Positions 1-9,084 of a stretch of DNA of 64,000 nt are shown one piece after another; position 1 is the stretch's first letter, and every line of letters starts with the position of its first letter. The stretch spans positions 1-64,000 of the forward strand of contig NZ_JADQWB010000019.1 in the NCBI RefSeq assembly GCF_015704895.1, read 5' to 3'. The translations under genes and the position numbers were made by a program. Below the pieces are notes generated by a model. The model saw only the letters and a list, made by a program, of their open reading frames with translations, had not been told where the DNA came from and searched no databases. This DNA is from Agrobacterium leguminum (GTDB lineage Bacteria > Pseudomonadota > Alphaproteobacteria > Rhizobiales > Rhizobiaceae).

Positions 1-75
1 AAACTCTGTGCGTTGATCCATGACAGAAATCTCCCGCCAAGCCATCCCGACACTCCTCCGCCAAGCAGAAAAAGT

Positions 76-180
76 GTCAGGGATGTCTCCGAACATCTGT
101 CAACTATGTCTCCGGGCTGTACACTTGACCCGAGGATCCATTCTTAGTGCGGCTGTGGATTCTCGGGTCAAGCCCGAGGA
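76..180. repeat. Dispersed palindromic repeat with a possible IS-end remnant
   Basis: Arms at 124-140 and 156-172 form an inverted repeat with 16 of 17 bases matching. The right arm continues into a second small palindrome around TCTCGGGTCAAGCCCGAGGA, a motif common between genes of alphaproteobacteria. Just left of it, ATGTCTCCG occurs twice (83-91 and 105-113) in a style seen at ends of some rhizobial insertion sequences, but no transposase or clear terminal repeat is present. A 72-codon plus-strand frame across this area (20-238) follows the repeat and is not called as a gene. Confidence 0.5.
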
Positions 181-218
181 TGACGTTGCGTATGCGGGAC
201 AGGTTGTGGACCAATCCC

Positions 219-248
219 GAAATACGGCCTCATATTAGGCCGTATTTC
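219..248 (-). terminator. Strong hairpin downstream of the hydrolase gene
   Basis: GAAATACGGCCT at 219-230 and its exact complement at 237-248 form a 12-bp stem with a 6-base loop. It lies 15 bases past the stop codon of the minus-strand hydrolase. The A/T-rich base of the stem supplies only a short U run on that strand, so it probably ends that transcript. Confidence 0.6.
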
Positions 249-262
249 TTTTCGCCCAAAGA

Positions 263-1099
263 TCAAGCCTTGATGAAAGCCAGAAGATCGGCGTTCAGCA
301 CATCGGCATTGACGGTGAGCATACCGTGCGAGAAGCCGGGATAGGTCTTCAGCGTACCGTTTTTCAACAGCTTCACCGATTTCAGTGCGGAGTCGGCAAT
401 CGGCACGATCTGGTCGTCTTCGCCATGCAGCACCAGCGTCGGAACGCTGATATTCTTCAGGTCTTCGGTCTGGTCGGTTTCCGAGAAGGCCTTGATGCCG
501 TCATAATGAGCCTTTGCGCCGCCCATCATGCCCTGACGCCACCAGTTCTGGATAACGCCTTCATGAACGGTCGCGCCATCGCGGTTGAAGCCATAGAACG
601 GACCGGCCGGGACATCGCGGAAGAATTGCGCGCGGTTTGCGGCGAGCGACGAGCGGAAGCCGTCAAAAACCTCCATCGGCAGGCCTTCCGGATTGGCCGC
701 AGTCTTGAGCATCAGCGGCGGCACGGCGGAAACGAGAACCGCCTTGGCGACACGGCCGGCGGGTTCGCCATGTTTTGCGACATAACGGGCGACTTCGCCA
801 CCGCCGGTGGAATGGCCGATATGGACGGCGTTCTTCAGATCGAGAGCTTCGACGACGGCAAAGGCGTCGGCGGCGTAGTGATCCATGTCATGACCGTCGG
901 CAACCTGGGCGGAACGGCCATGGCCACGGCGGTCATGGGCGACGACGCGAAAACCCTTGGAAACGAAGAACAGCATCTGCGCATCCCAGTCATCGGACGA
1001 GAGCGGCCAGCCATGGTGGAACATGATCGGCTGGGCATCCTTCGGGCCCCAGTCCTTGTAGAAGATTTCGGTTCCGTCTGTCGTCTTAACAAAGCCCAT
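263..1099 (-). CDS. Alpha/beta hydrolase, non-haem chloroperoxidase type
   Basis: A 278-residue alpha/beta-hydrolase fold protein of the cofactor-free haloperoxidase/esterase family. The oxyanion HG motif appears as [12 protein letters not shown], the nucleophile elbow as GHSTGGGE, and the catalytic Asp and His lie in HGEDDQIVP and GFSHGM near the C terminus. It is probably a cytoplasmic esterase or perhydrolase; the natural substrate cannot be read from sequence. I chose the ATG at 1099 because GGAGT sits 7 bases upstream and the protein then begins [10 protein letters not shown], as is usual in the family; the open frame runs on to 1204 without a good ribosome site. It appears to be a single-gene unit ending at the hairpin at 219-248. 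Confidence 0.9.
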   Translation of the reverse strand: MGFVKTTDGTEIFYKDWGPKDAQPIMFHHGWPLSSDDWDAQMLFFVSKGFRVVAHDRRGHGRSAQVADGHDMDHYAADAFAVVEALDLKNAVHIGHSTGGGEVARYVAKHGEPAGRVAKAVLVSAVPPLMLKTAANPEGLPMEVFDGFRSSLAANRAQFFRDVPAGPFYGFNRDGATVHEGVIQNWWRQGMMGGAKAHYDGIKAFSETDQTEDLKNISVPTLVLHGEDDQIVPIADSALKSVKLLKNGTLKTYPGFSHGMLTVNADVLNADLLAFIKA

Positions 1100-1346
1100 G
1101 ATCGTTACTCCTTCGGTTGCGTTGGCATCTCCGGCGCAGCCTGTTGTGCGCCGGTTTGATGGAGGGATGATGACGCAGGATAACGGTTGCAACAATTGCA
1201 ACAATAATTGAGAATGAATTGCCGTTTATGAAATTATCTTCTCTACCCGCATACCATTCCGGCACATGTGTCGACCCGCTCCGCGCCCTCATGCAAGTAT
1301 GAGAACGGGGATGGAGGGCGGACGGTTCCGTGAATTCGACGCGGCC

Positions 1347-2042
1347 TCAGTCCACCTCGGGATCGTATTCTCTCGGGCTCTCGTCCTTCGAGAACAGGAC
1401 ACAGGGCCCGCGTGAACCGCGCGGATCATAGGCATATCCCTTGGCGGTCAGCGCCTGCATGATATCGCGAACCCCGGCGAGACCGTAAAGATGGTCGTGC
1501 AGCTCCACGAATATCCGCTCCACGCCGGTCAGATCGGCCCTGCCGAGCAGATCGCGTTCCGCACCCTCGATATCCATCACGAGCGCGGTGATGCCCCGGC
1601 TGGCGATAAATTCATCGATATTGGCGGAGGAAATTTCGATGCGTTTTTCATAGGGGCCCTGATTTTCGTCCATGGACGACATCCAGAGATCCCTGCGGAC
1701 ATAAAAAGGATAGGAGCTCGGCTCGTCGGCGGTGAGAAGCCCCTGTGAAAACACGACATTGCCGCGGCAATTGGCCTTGATTACCCGCTCTGCCAGCGCC
1801 GCAGTGGAGGGGTTGGCCTCGAAGGCCCAGACGGAAACATCCTCGATGCCGGCGATGATCGAGGTGATGATCCCGATACCGGAGCCCAGCTCCAGCACGC
1901 GATCGCCGGGCTTGATGGCTTTCAGGACGCTGCGGGCCTCTTTCGCCTCATAGCTGCCGTCGGTCAGCGCCTGCCAGATGACCGGCGACACCTCATCGGA
2001 AGAGAGGGGAAGGGCAACTCCATGCACGTCCAGTATTTCCAT
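1347..2042 (-). CDS. FkbM-family SAM-dependent methyltransferase
   Basis: A 231-residue class I methyltransferase. The SAM-binding glycine motif VLELGSGIGIIT is at residues 49-60, followed by an acidic strand (FEAN). The FkbM signature lies further on as the VMDIEGAE segment, with an L/FVELHD stretch after it. FkbM-type enzymes usually O-methylate sugars or small molecules, and the target here is unknown. The gene stands alone between the hydrolase and the cyclic-di-GMP gene, both on the same strand but well separated. The final 15 residues (SPREYDPEVD) are acidic and probably unstructured. Confidence 0.82.
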   Translation of the reverse strand: MEILDVHGVALPLSSDEVSPVIWQALTDGSYEAKEARSVLKAIKPGDRVLELGSGIGIITSIIAGIEDVSVWAFEANPSTAALAERVIKANCRGNVVFSQGLLTADEPSSYPFYVRRDLWMSSMDENQGPYEKRIEISSANIDEFIASRGITALVMDIEGAERDLLGRADLTGVERIFVELHDHLYGLAGVRDIMQALTAKGYAYDPRGSRGPCVLFSKDESPREYDPEVD

Positions 2043-2202
2043 GTCTCAAGCCTTTTCGCAAAACCCGGCCGCTTTGTCGCAATAATCCCATATCGACCGG
2101 GAATGCTCTACAGCATCGTTGCGGCAACCGGTATCGGTTTTCGCAAGCAACGCTATGACGTGGTAAAAATTCAAGATACGGCCGCCGCCAAAACAGGGCG
2201 TC

Positions 2203-4137
2203 TCAGACGGAACTCCAGGCCACAAGCTCCTTGGCCGGCAACGGTCTGCTGATCAGATATCCCTGAACCTGATCGCAGCCGAGACGCCTGACGCATTCAT
2301 ATTGCTCTTCCGTCTCGATACCTTCCGCAATCGTCGTCATCCGCAGACTGCGGCCGACGCCGACCACGAATTCAACGATCGCCAGCGCGTCGCGGTCGCT
2401 GGTGATATCGCGCAGGAACGAGCGGTCGATCTTGATCTTGTCGAAGGGCACGCCGCGCAAATTGGCGAGCGATGAATAACCTGTGCCAAAATCATCCATG
2501 GCGATCTGGATGCCGACGGCCTTCAGGCGCGACAGCGTGTTGATCGTCTGGTCGCTCTTGTTGAGCAGGATCGATTCGGTGATTTCAAGCTCGAGCCGGC
2601 TGGGTTCCAGCCCGCTTTTCTCAAGTGCGCCCATGACGTTCTGGATGAGACTGGTGCTGTGGAACTGAACCGGCGACAGATTGACCGCCACCTTCATGTC
2701 CTCGTCCCAGCCCATCGCCTCGCGGCAGGCGGTCTCCATCACCCATTTTCCGAGCGAATGGATGAGACCGGTTCTTTCCGCCACGGGAATGAACACGCTG
2801 GGCGGCACATCGCCCCGCACCGGATGTTTCCAGCGCAGCAACGCCTCGAAGCCGCAAAGCTTGCGTGTCTGCGTCGCCACCTGCGGCTGGTAATAGACTT
2901 CCATCTCGTCGTTCTGCAACGCGGTTTGCAGGTCGGCCTCGAAGGATTTCTTCTCGGTCAGCTGCTTCTGCATGCGGACCTTGAAAACGCTCGCCCGGCC
3001 GGGGCCGATGGCTTTCGCCTCATAAAGCGCCAGATCCGCGCGCTTGAACAATTCATCCGCATCGACGGCGCCGTGCGATATGGCGATGCCGATGCAGGTG
3101 CCGATTTTGACTTCCTGCTCGCCGAGCTGGTAGGTGCGGCTGATCTGGTCGATGAGCTTGGTGGCAAGACGCCGGGCGGCATCCTCGTTCAGATCGTCGG
3201 AGACGACGGCAAATTCGTCGCCGCCCAGACGGCAGACCATGTCGTAGTCGCCGCCGATGCCCGAGAGGCGCTGCGCCACGGCCTGAAGCAGCGCATCGCC
3301 GGCATCGTGGCCGAGCGTGTCGTTGACGTCCTTGAACCCATCAAGATCGAGCAGGAGGATGGCTGTCGTTCCCGTCCCGCCGAAGGATCGGCGCAACCTC
3401 TCGATCAGTTCCTGCCGGAACAGCGCGCGGTTCGGCAGTCCCGTCAGCGCGTCATGATAGGCGTCGTGTTCGAGCCGGACATTCTTCGCCTGCAATTCCA
3501 GCGTTGCGGCACGCAGATCGTCCGTCAGGCCGCGCATGCTTTTCTGCGCGCGGTTCAGAAGATCGTTCTGGCGAAGCAGTAATATGACAAGCGCAATACC
3601 GCACAGGATGAGGCCGCCCGCCAGCGCGGTATAGACGATATGCAGCTTGCGCACATCCTCATGGGCCGTATCGATCAGATTGACGTCATAAGCGACGGAA
3701 GACGAGGCAAGCGTCGTCATCGGCGCATCAAGCGCGCTCATCGTCGCCAGCAGATCCGGAACCTCGGCCGGATTGAGGTTGTTCACCTGCTGCTCGAGAC
3801 GGGCCAGAACAGCATCGAGGCGGGTTACGAGATCCCGCCACTGCTGTTTTTCATTGATGAAGGCCCCGAGATTGCCCTGCTTCAAAAGCTCAAGCCGGCT
3901 CAGCATGATGTCCAGGCGCAGTTGCAGCTCATCCCGGTCGATCTTGCCGGGATTGAGCGCGAACACGGCCAGCTTGTTCTGGAGGCGCAGATATTCGGCT
4001 ACGGTCTGGCTGACGGCCCAGGAATCATTGTAGCGGGCGAATTTCTGCAGAGCGGTCTGCCGCTCGGCAATGACGAAAGCGATATAGCCCGTTGCCAGGA
4101 CGAAGCAACAGATGATCACCGCCACAAGTTTTCGCAA
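2203..4137 (-). CDS. Membrane GGDEF-EAL cyclic-di-GMP enzyme
   Basis: A 644-residue bifunctional cyclic-di-GMP protein. An N-terminal membrane helix (residues 4-24) and a second one near residues 172-190 (TALAGGLILCGIALVILLL) enclose a periplasmic sensor region without a recognised fold. The GGDEF domain follows with an intact RLGGDEF near residues 302-308, so diguanylate cyclase activity is possible. The EAL domain starts near 428 (FEALLRWKHP) and keeps DDFGTGYSSL, so phosphodiesterase activity is also plausible. The gene lies 9 bp downstream of the SUOX-like gene on the same strand, almost certainly in one operon, which suggests that protein is exported to cooperate with the sensor region. 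Confidence 0.93.
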   Translation of the reverse strand: MRKLVAVIICCFVLATGYIAFVIAERQTALQKFARYNDSWAVSQTVAEYLRLQNKLAVFALNPGKIDRDELQLRLDIMLSRLELLKQGNLGAFINEKQQWRDLVTRLDAVLARLEQQVNNLNPAEVPDLLATMSALDAPMTTLASSSVAYDVNLIDTAHEDVRKLHIVYTALAGGLILCGIALVILLLRQNDLLNRAQKSMRGLTDDLRAATLELQAKNVRLEHDAYHDALTGLPNRALFRQELIERLRRSFGGTGTTAILLLDLDGFKDVNDTLGHDAGDALLQAVAQRLSGIGGDYDMVCRLGGDEFAVVSDDLNEDAARRLATKLIDQISRTYQLGEQEVKIGTCIGIAISHGAVDADELFKRADLALYEAKAIGPGRASVFKVRMQKQLTEKKSFEADLQTALQNDEMEVYYQPQVATQTRKLCGFEALLRWKHPVRGDVPPSVFIPVAERTGLIHSLGKWVMETACREAMGWDEDMKVAVNLSPVQFHSTSLIQNVMGALEKSGLEPSRLELEITESILLNKSDQTINTLSRLKAVGIQIAMDDFGTGYSSLANLRGVPFDKIKIDRSFLRDITSDRDALAIVEFVVGVGRSLRMTTIAEGIETEEQYECVRRLGCDQVQGYLISRPLPAKELVAWSSV

Positions 4138-4146
4138 ACGGCACCT

Positions 4147-4653
4147 TTATTCCACTATCAGTTTGGCAACTTGCCATGCGGACCGCGAATAATAGGTCTG
4201 CTTCTGCAGCTCCGGATCGCTGTCATAGGGATAGATGACGAACAACGGGCCTTTTTCGCGAACTGTCATGTAATTGCCATCCAGCTTGATCGCCAGAATA
4301 ACGTTAAATTTCTTAAAATCTTCAATCGGTATCGTGCTGACATAATCGTTGAGAGCGACTGCCGTGACGCTGGTGCCCTTTGCGCCGACGACATCCATCA
4401 ATTTTGCCAGCGAAACACCATCGAAACGGACTCGGCCATCATGCCAGGGCGTTGTCGTCTCCACCGTCACCATGCCGAGCGCTTCCAGCATGTCACGATC
4501 AAATACCGCGGCGCCCTCGCCATTCGTATTGGCGATGTTTCCGGATATGGTTAATATCGGTTTTCCTTGCGGTTTGGCAATTTCGCCAGCTTCGGCACAG
4601 GAAAGCCACGCGAGCGACAAGAACGCACTGAGAAGTACCCGGGCGAAACTCAT
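4147..4653 (-). CDS. Periplasmic molybdopterin-oxidoreductase-like small protein
   Basis: A 168-residue exported protein with a signal peptide ending near AEAG (residues 20-23). The mature part resembles the molybdopterin-binding fold of sulfite-oxidase-type proteins, with segments such as WHDGRVRFDGVSLAKLMDVVGA and VREKGPLFVIYPYD. It is far shorter than a complete sulfite oxidase, and I see no conserved Mo-ligand cysteine in the mature chain. It is probably a non-catalytic or ligand-binding derivative. It is the first gene of a two-gene unit with the GGDEF-EAL protein 9 bp downstream. A role as a periplasmic modulator of that enzyme is inferred from position only. Confidence 0.75.
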   Translation of the reverse strand: MSFARVLLSAFLSLAWLSCAEAGEIAKPQGKPILTISGNIANTNGEGAAVFDRDMLEALGMVTVETTTPWHDGRVRFDGVSLAKLMDVVGAKGTSVTAVALNDYVSTIPIEDFKKFNVILAIKLDGNYMTVREKGPLFVIYPYDSDPELQKQTYYSRSAWQVAKLIVE

Positions 4654-4833
4654 ACTTTTTCTCCATCGATAACGTTCAGGTCGAGGGTTTTCACCAACCT
4701 TTGAAGGTCAAGGGAACCGACGCTAGCAATATATATCAGGAATGGATGTTATATCCTCAGTGAGATTTTATCCGTATTTTCTCTAGGTTTTGAGTAAACC
4801 CTTTGGATAAGTTTTCCGTCTTATTGTATTTTT

Positions 4834-5154
4834 TCAGGCCACGTGTCCCATTATGACACAAGCGACAAGCTCCGGAGACCCCTCCCGATAATTCGTCAGG
4901 TGCGACAAAGGCCGAATTGTGGCGAGAGCCTTTCCGTCGTCGCGCAGCTGCATCTGATTCGCCTGAGGCAGCCGGATAAGCAACGCCCCGTCCGCGTGCC
5001 AGATTGAAATGACGAATGGCAAATTCTGCGTCACGGAAAAATCATGGCGATTGCCGGAGCGCACGGTTGAAACATACCGCCCGGACCTTAATATAAAGGC
5101 TGTCGTTTCCGTTTCCGACAACTCCAGAAGCCCCCGTCGGAAATATCCAGACAC
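4834..5154 (-). CDS. Hypothetical protein, 106 residues
   Basis: A minus-strand frame between the SUOX-like gene and the divergent dehydrogenase gene. The product has no signal peptide, no membrane helix and no motif I recognise. A stretch with [18 protein letters not shown] and [16 protein letters not shown] could form small beta strands. The region is otherwise empty for about 600 bp, and the frame does not shadow another gene, which is the main support. No strong ribosome binding site stands out, and the start is uncertain. Confidence 0.4.
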   Translation of the reverse strand: MSGYFRRGLLELSETETTAFILRSGRYVSTVRSGNRHDFSVTQNLPFVISIWHADGALLIRLPQANQMQLRDDGKALATIRPLSHLTNYREGSPELVACVIMGHVA

Positions 5155-5270
5155 ATGTTCCGCGCAGCGAAAGCCGCGATGCCGGACATCGTCCGGCCAG
5201 GAAAATTCTGTTCACGTCTCCGGGCCGGACGGCATTTCGCCGTATCGGCCGCATCATGAAGGTAGCCCCT

Positions 5271-6707
5271 ATGCACACCTATCCCGACATCAAACTTCTC
5301 ATTGATGGCGAATGGCGAGACGCCGTTTCCGGCAAGACGATCGCCGTGTCCGATCCGGCAACCGACGAGATCATCGGCGCGATTGCGCATGCCGAGAAGG
5401 AAGACCTCGATCTGGCGCTTGCCGCTGCCGAGCGCGGTTTCAAGGTGTGGCGCGACACCTCGCCCTTCGAGCGCTCGAAGATCATGCGCAGGGCGGCCGA
5501 TATTCTGCGCGAGCGCAAGGACAAGATCGCCTACATCATGACCCGCGAACAGGGCAAGCCGCTGGCGCAATCGGGCACCGAGGTCATGGGCGCCGCCGAC
5601 ACCATCGACTGGTTCGCGGAAGAAGCACGCCGCACCTATGGCCAGGTCATCCCGGCGCGCGCAACCGGCGTTTCGCAGCTTGCCATCAAGCTGCCGGTCG
5701 GTCCCGTCGCGGCGTTTACGCCGTGGAACTTCCCGATCAACCAGATCGTCCGCAAGCTTTCCGCAGCGCTTGCCACGGGCTGCTCCATCATCGTCAAGGC
5801 GCCGGAGGAAACACCCGCATCGCCGGCCGAACTGATCCGCGCCTTCGTGGATGCGGGCGTGCCGGCGGGCGTCATCGGCCTCGTTTACGGCGTTCCCTCC
5901 GAGATTTCGGAATATCTGATCCCGCATCCGGTTATCCGCAAGATTTCCTTCACCGGCTCCACCCCCATCGGCAAACATCTGGCCGCACTTGCCGGCAAGC
6001 ACATGAAGCGCGCCACGATGGAGCTCGGCGGCCATGCGCCGGTGATGATCTTTAACGACGCCGATATCGACAAGGCAATCGAAGTCACCTCGCTTGCCAA
6101 GTTCCGCAATGCCGGCCAGGTCTGTGTCGCCCCCACCCGCTTCCTCGTGCAGGACGGCGTGGCCGACCGTTTCCTTGAAGGTTTCGTGGAAGCGACGAAG
6201 GCCATCAAGGTCGGCAACGGGCTGGAAGACGGGGTCATCATGGGACCGCTCGCCAATGAGCGCCGTATTCCGGCGCTGGAAGGCCTCATCAACGACGCCG
6301 TTTCCCATGGCGCAGAATTGAAGACCGGCGGTCGCCGCATCGGCAACAAGGGCAATTTCTTCGAGCCGACGGTTCTCGCCAACGTGCCGACCACCGCCAA
6401 AATCATGAATGACGAACCCTTCGGCCCCGTCGCCATCATCAACCGCTTCTCGAGCTTCGATGACGCCATCGACGAGGCGAACCGCCTGCCCTTCGGCCTC
6501 GCATCCTATGCCTTCACCGGCTCGGTCAAAACCGCCCACGCGCTCGGCCAACAGGTCGAGGCCGGCATGCTGACCATCAACCACAACGGCCTTGCGCTTC
6601 CGGAAGTCCCCTTCGGCGGCATCAAGGATTCCGGTTATGGCACGGAAGGCGGCTCGGAAGCGGTTCAAGCCTATCTGGAGACCAAATTCGTCAGCCAGAT
6701 GAGCTGA
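5271..6707 (+). CDS. gabD: NAD(P)-dependent succinate-semialdehyde dehydrogenase
   Basis: A 478-residue aldehyde dehydrogenase of the succinate-semialdehyde group, which oxidises succinate semialdehyde to succinate in GABA breakdown. The substrate and cofactor regions are complete: TPWNFPINQ in the Rossmann half, FTGSTPIGK at the cofactor turn, the general base Glu251 in MELGGHAP, and the catalytic Cys285 in [11 protein letters not shown]. The C-terminal [11 protein letters not shown] loop is typical. I preferred ATG 5271 ([10 protein letters not shown]), which matches family starts; ATG 5256 would add five residues. The exact aldehyde is uncertain because paralogues of this group also use glutarate semialdehyde and other substrates. 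Confidence 0.85.
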   Translation: MHTYPDIKLLIDGEWRDAVSGKTIAVSDPATDEIIGAIAHAEKEDLDLALAAAERGFKVWRDTSPFERSKIMRRAADILRERKDKIAYIMTREQGKPLAQSGTEVMGAADTIDWFAEEARRTYGQVIPARATGVSQLAIKLPVGPVAAFTPWNFPINQIVRKLSAALATGCSIIVKAPEETPASPAELIRAFVDAGVPAGVIGLVYGVPSEISEYLIPHPVIRKISFTGSTPIGKHLAALAGKHMKRATMELGGHAPVMIFNDADIDKAIEVTSLAKFRNAGQVCVAPTRFLVQDGVADRFLEGFVEATKAIKVGNGLEDGVIMGPLANERRIPALEGLINDAVSHGAELKTGGRRIGNKGNFFEPTVLANVPTTAKIMNDEPFGPVAIINRFSSFDDAIDEANRLPFGLASYAFTGSVKTAHALGQQVEAGMLTINHNGLALPEVPFGGIKDSGYGTEGGSEAVQAYLETKFVSQMS

Positions 6708-6720
6708 GTGTTCCGAAATT

Positions 6721-6840
6721 TCTTCTCCCCACCGGGGAGAAGATGGCCCGAAGGGTCACATGAGGGGGCAAGCTCTCCGCATATCTCTGCGCGCACCCCC
6801 TCATCCCGCTGCCGCGACCTTCTTCCCCTCGGGGAGAAGG
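6721..6840. repeat. RIME-like intergenic mosaic palindrome
   Basis: Two hairpins rich in CTTCTCCCC/GGGGAGAAG flank the element. The left one (6721-6743) has a perfect 10-bp stem with a 3-base loop, and the right one is near 6818-6840. Between them ATGAGGGGG (6760-6768) pairs with CCCCCTCAT (6796-6804), so the whole block can fold into one large cruciform. This architecture fits the Rhizobium-specific intergenic mosaic elements, which are dispersed and non-coding. It sits just after the dehydrogenase stop codon and may also shape the mRNA 3' end. Confidence 0.7.
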
Positions 6841-6948
6841 CGAAAGTCGCGCTCACTCGATCCATTCTCACCTCCGATCGTTGTTCAGCCTTCTTGCCTA
6901 TAGCCTCCTTCTGCCCTAAAAGAACAAAAAGTGAACCTTGAGGGCGAT

Positions 6949-8046
6949 ATGAGCGACGCGGCGGCACCGGCACTGAAGGAAATCTTCAACCGCGAGAAAC
7001 TGCGGCATATCGCCGATGAGACCAAGGCTGTTCATCCGCCATTTGACGTTTCCGCCTTCATGGCGCTCGCCACCGAAAACCTCGAAGCGCTGGGCATCAT
7101 GCAGCGCATGCGGCAGGTGGCAACGAGCCTGCATGCGACGCTTCCCGGCGACTATGCCCGCAACATCGAAATCCTGACCGCCGCAGCGCCGGGCATCGGC
7201 AACGGTTTCGCCTCCATTTCGCTGCCGGAATATGTGGCGCTCTACGGCCTCGATGATTTCGACCTCTCCATGGAAGCGCTGCATTATTTCACCCGCTTCG
7301 GCTCCTCTGAATTCGCCATCCGTCATTTTTTGCAGAAGGATATGGCCCGCACCCTCGCCGTGATGGAAACATGGTCGCGGCACGAAAACGAACATGTGCG
7401 GCGGCTGGCGAGCGAAGGCTGCCGGCCCCGCCTGCCATGGTCGTTCCAGCTCAAACCTCTCATCGACGATCCCTCGCCGGTCACCGCAATCCTCGACGCC
7501 ATGAAAGCCGACGAGGCGCTTTATGTGCGCAAATCCGTCGCCAATCATCTGAACGACATCACCAAGGACAATCCCGCTTTCGTGCTGGCGCTGATCGATG
7601 CATGGCCGAAGGACAATCCGCATACACGCTGGATCACGCGGCAGGCCCTGCGCACATTGATCAAGAAGGGCGATGCCGCCGCACTTGCCCATCTCGGCGC
7701 GCATGAAGAAGCGGAAATCGCGCTGACGGCGTTTCAGGTTACGCCGGAGAAAATCGCACTCGGCAATCCGGTGCGGATTTCAGCCTCCTTCACCTCGACA
7801 GCGAAACGGCCGCAGAAACTGGTGATCGACTACGCCGTCCACTACGTGAAGAAGAGCGGCGACGCCTCCGCGAAAGTCTTCAAGTGGAAAGAGATCGAAC
7901 TTCAGCCCGGCGAGACATGCGCGCTGTCGATCAGCCGCGCCATACGCGATTTCACGACCCGCAAGCACTATCCCGGCATCCACAAGGTCGACCTGACGAT
8001 CAACGGCAAGCTTGTGGCAGAAAGCGCCTTCGAGCTTCTGGGCTGA
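6949..8046 (+). CDS. AlkC-type DNA glycosylase with C-terminal Ig-like domain
   Basis: A 365-residue alkylation-repair protein of the HEAT-repeat AlkC/AlkD superfamily, which removes N-alkylated purines such as 3-methyladenine from DNA. Helical repeats fill about residues 1-250. The segment VRRLASEGCRPRLPW is characteristic of the AlkC branch. The last 110 or so residues (from TPEKIALGNPVRISASF) form the predicted immunoglobulin-like beta domain found in a subset of AlkC proteins. ATG 6949 has a GAGG sequence just upstream; an in-frame GTG at 6931 would add six residues. The stop codon lies 7 bp from the convergent cysA stop. Confidence 0.85.
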   Translation: MSDAAAPALKEIFNREKLRHIADETKAVHPPFDVSAFMALATENLEALGIMQRMRQVATSLHATLPGDYARNIEILTAAAPGIGNGFASISLPEYVALYGLDDFDLSMEALHYFTRFGSSEFAIRHFLQKDMARTLAVMETWSRHENEHVRRLASEGCRPRLPWSFQLKPLIDDPSPVTAILDAMKADEALYVRKSVANHLNDITKDNPAFVLALIDAWPKDNPHTRWITRQALRTLIKKGDAAALAHLGAHEEAEIALTAFQVTPEKIALGNPVRISASFTSTAKRPQKLVIDYAVHYVKKSGDASAKVFKWKEIELQPGETCALSISRAIRDFTTRKHYPGIHKVDLTINGKLVAESAFELLG

Positions 8047-8053
8047 TAGCGGC

Positions 8054-9079
8054 TCAAGCCGCCGGGAAAATCTTCGCCCGGCGGATGATGACGGAACCGC
8101 GGTCTCCGGCGGCGACATCGTTTTCCGGCGGCACGTCGAATTCCAGAAGGTCGCCGCCATCGGTGCTGGCGATCACCCGGCGCTCGCCCGCGCGGTCGAG
8201 AACCCGCGCCACAGAGGCCGGAATGCCCTCATGCAGATCTTCCCACTCCAGATCGCCGGGGCGGGCATAGATGTCCACCGCGCCGTCGCCTTGAGCATAG
8301 GAGAAAGGCAGCTCGTTATCGCCGACATAGACCTTGCCGCCACGCGCCACGCCGGACACCCGGTTGGTATCGCCCAGAAAGCGCATGACGAAGGCGCTGT
8401 TCGGCTGGCGGCAGACCTCCTTCGGCGTGCCCTGCTGTACGATCTCGCCCTGATTGAGGATGACAACACGGTCGGCAAGATCGAGCGCCTCTTCCTGGTC
8501 ATGCGTCACGAAAATCGTGGTGATGCCGAGCGAATCGTGAATCTCGCGCAGCCAGCGGCGCAGGTCGCGGCGTACATTGGCGTCCAGCGCCCCGAAGGGC
8601 TCATCGAGCAGAAGCACCTTCGGATCGACCGAAAGCGCACGCGCCAGCGCCACGCGCTGCCGCTGGCCGCCGGAAATCTGCGCCGGAAAACGGTCGCCCA
8701 GGCCATCGAGCTTCACCAGCCGCAGAAGCTCTTCGACGCGGGCATCGATTGCCGCCTTGTCCCGCTTCACCTTCGAGACCTTCATGCCGAAAGCGATGTT
8801 TTGATGCAGGGTCATATGCGGAAAGAGCGCGTAGTGCTGGAACACGAAACCGACGCCGCGGTCCCGCACCGGAATATTGGTGGCGTCCTCGTCGCCGAAA
8901 AAGATACGGCCGCCATCGCTATATTCGAGACCGGCAACCATGCGCAAAATCGTGGTCTTGCCGGAGCCTGAGGGACCGAGCAGCGCCAGAAGCTCGCCGC
9001 TTTCGATATCCAGCGAAACATCGCGCACGGCGCGGAAGGTATCGAAGGTCTTCACCACATTTTCGAGGCGGATTTTCAT
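8054..9079 (-). CDS. cysA: Sulfate/thiosulfate ABC transporter ATP-binding protein CysA
   Basis: A 341-residue ABC ATPase that powers sulfate and thiosulfate import. It has Walker A GPSGSGKT near residues 35-42, a Q-loop in FVFQHYALFPHM, the signature SGGQRQRVALARAL, Walker B VLLLDEPFGALD and the switch His in FVTHDQEEA. The C-terminal part after residue 240 is the regulatory OB-like domain seen in CysA. The ATG at 9079 begins MKIRLENVVKTF, which fits the family; the open frame extends far upstream but that extension lies antiparallel to no domain and overlaps cysW. It is the last gene of the operon, 5 bp after the cysW stop. Confidence 0.95.
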   Translation of the reverse strand: MKIRLENVVKTFDTFRAVRDVSLDIESGELLALLGPSGSGKTTILRMVAGLEYSDGGRIFFGDEDATNIPVRDRGVGFVFQHYALFPHMTLHQNIAFGMKVSKVKRDKAAIDARVEELLRLVKLDGLGDRFPAQISGGQRQRVALARALSVDPKVLLLDEPFGALDANVRRDLRRWLREIHDSLGITTIFVTHDQEEALDLADRVVILNQGEIVQQGTPKEVCRQPNSAFVMRFLGDTNRVSGVARGGKVYVGDNELPFSYAQGDGAVDIYARPGDLEWEDLHEGIPASVARVLDRAGERRVIASTDGGDLLEFDVPPENDVAAGDRGSVIIRRAKIFPAA

Positions 9080-9084
9080 GGGAA

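Noticed and set aside
20-238. A 72-codon plus-strand frame at the window start.
   Set aside because: It covers the palindromic repeat, lacks a ribosome site and its composition follows the repeat.
326-1159. A 277-codon plus-strand frame opposite the alpha/beta hydrolase.
   Set aside because: The minus-strand product has all hydrolase motifs and a good ribosome site; the plus-strand frame has neither.
5088-6668. A 526-codon minus-strand frame opposite the semialdehyde dehydrogenase.
   Set aside because: The plus-strand frame has complete aldehyde dehydrogenase motifs; the antisense frame is Arg/Gly/Asp-rich and unlike any family.
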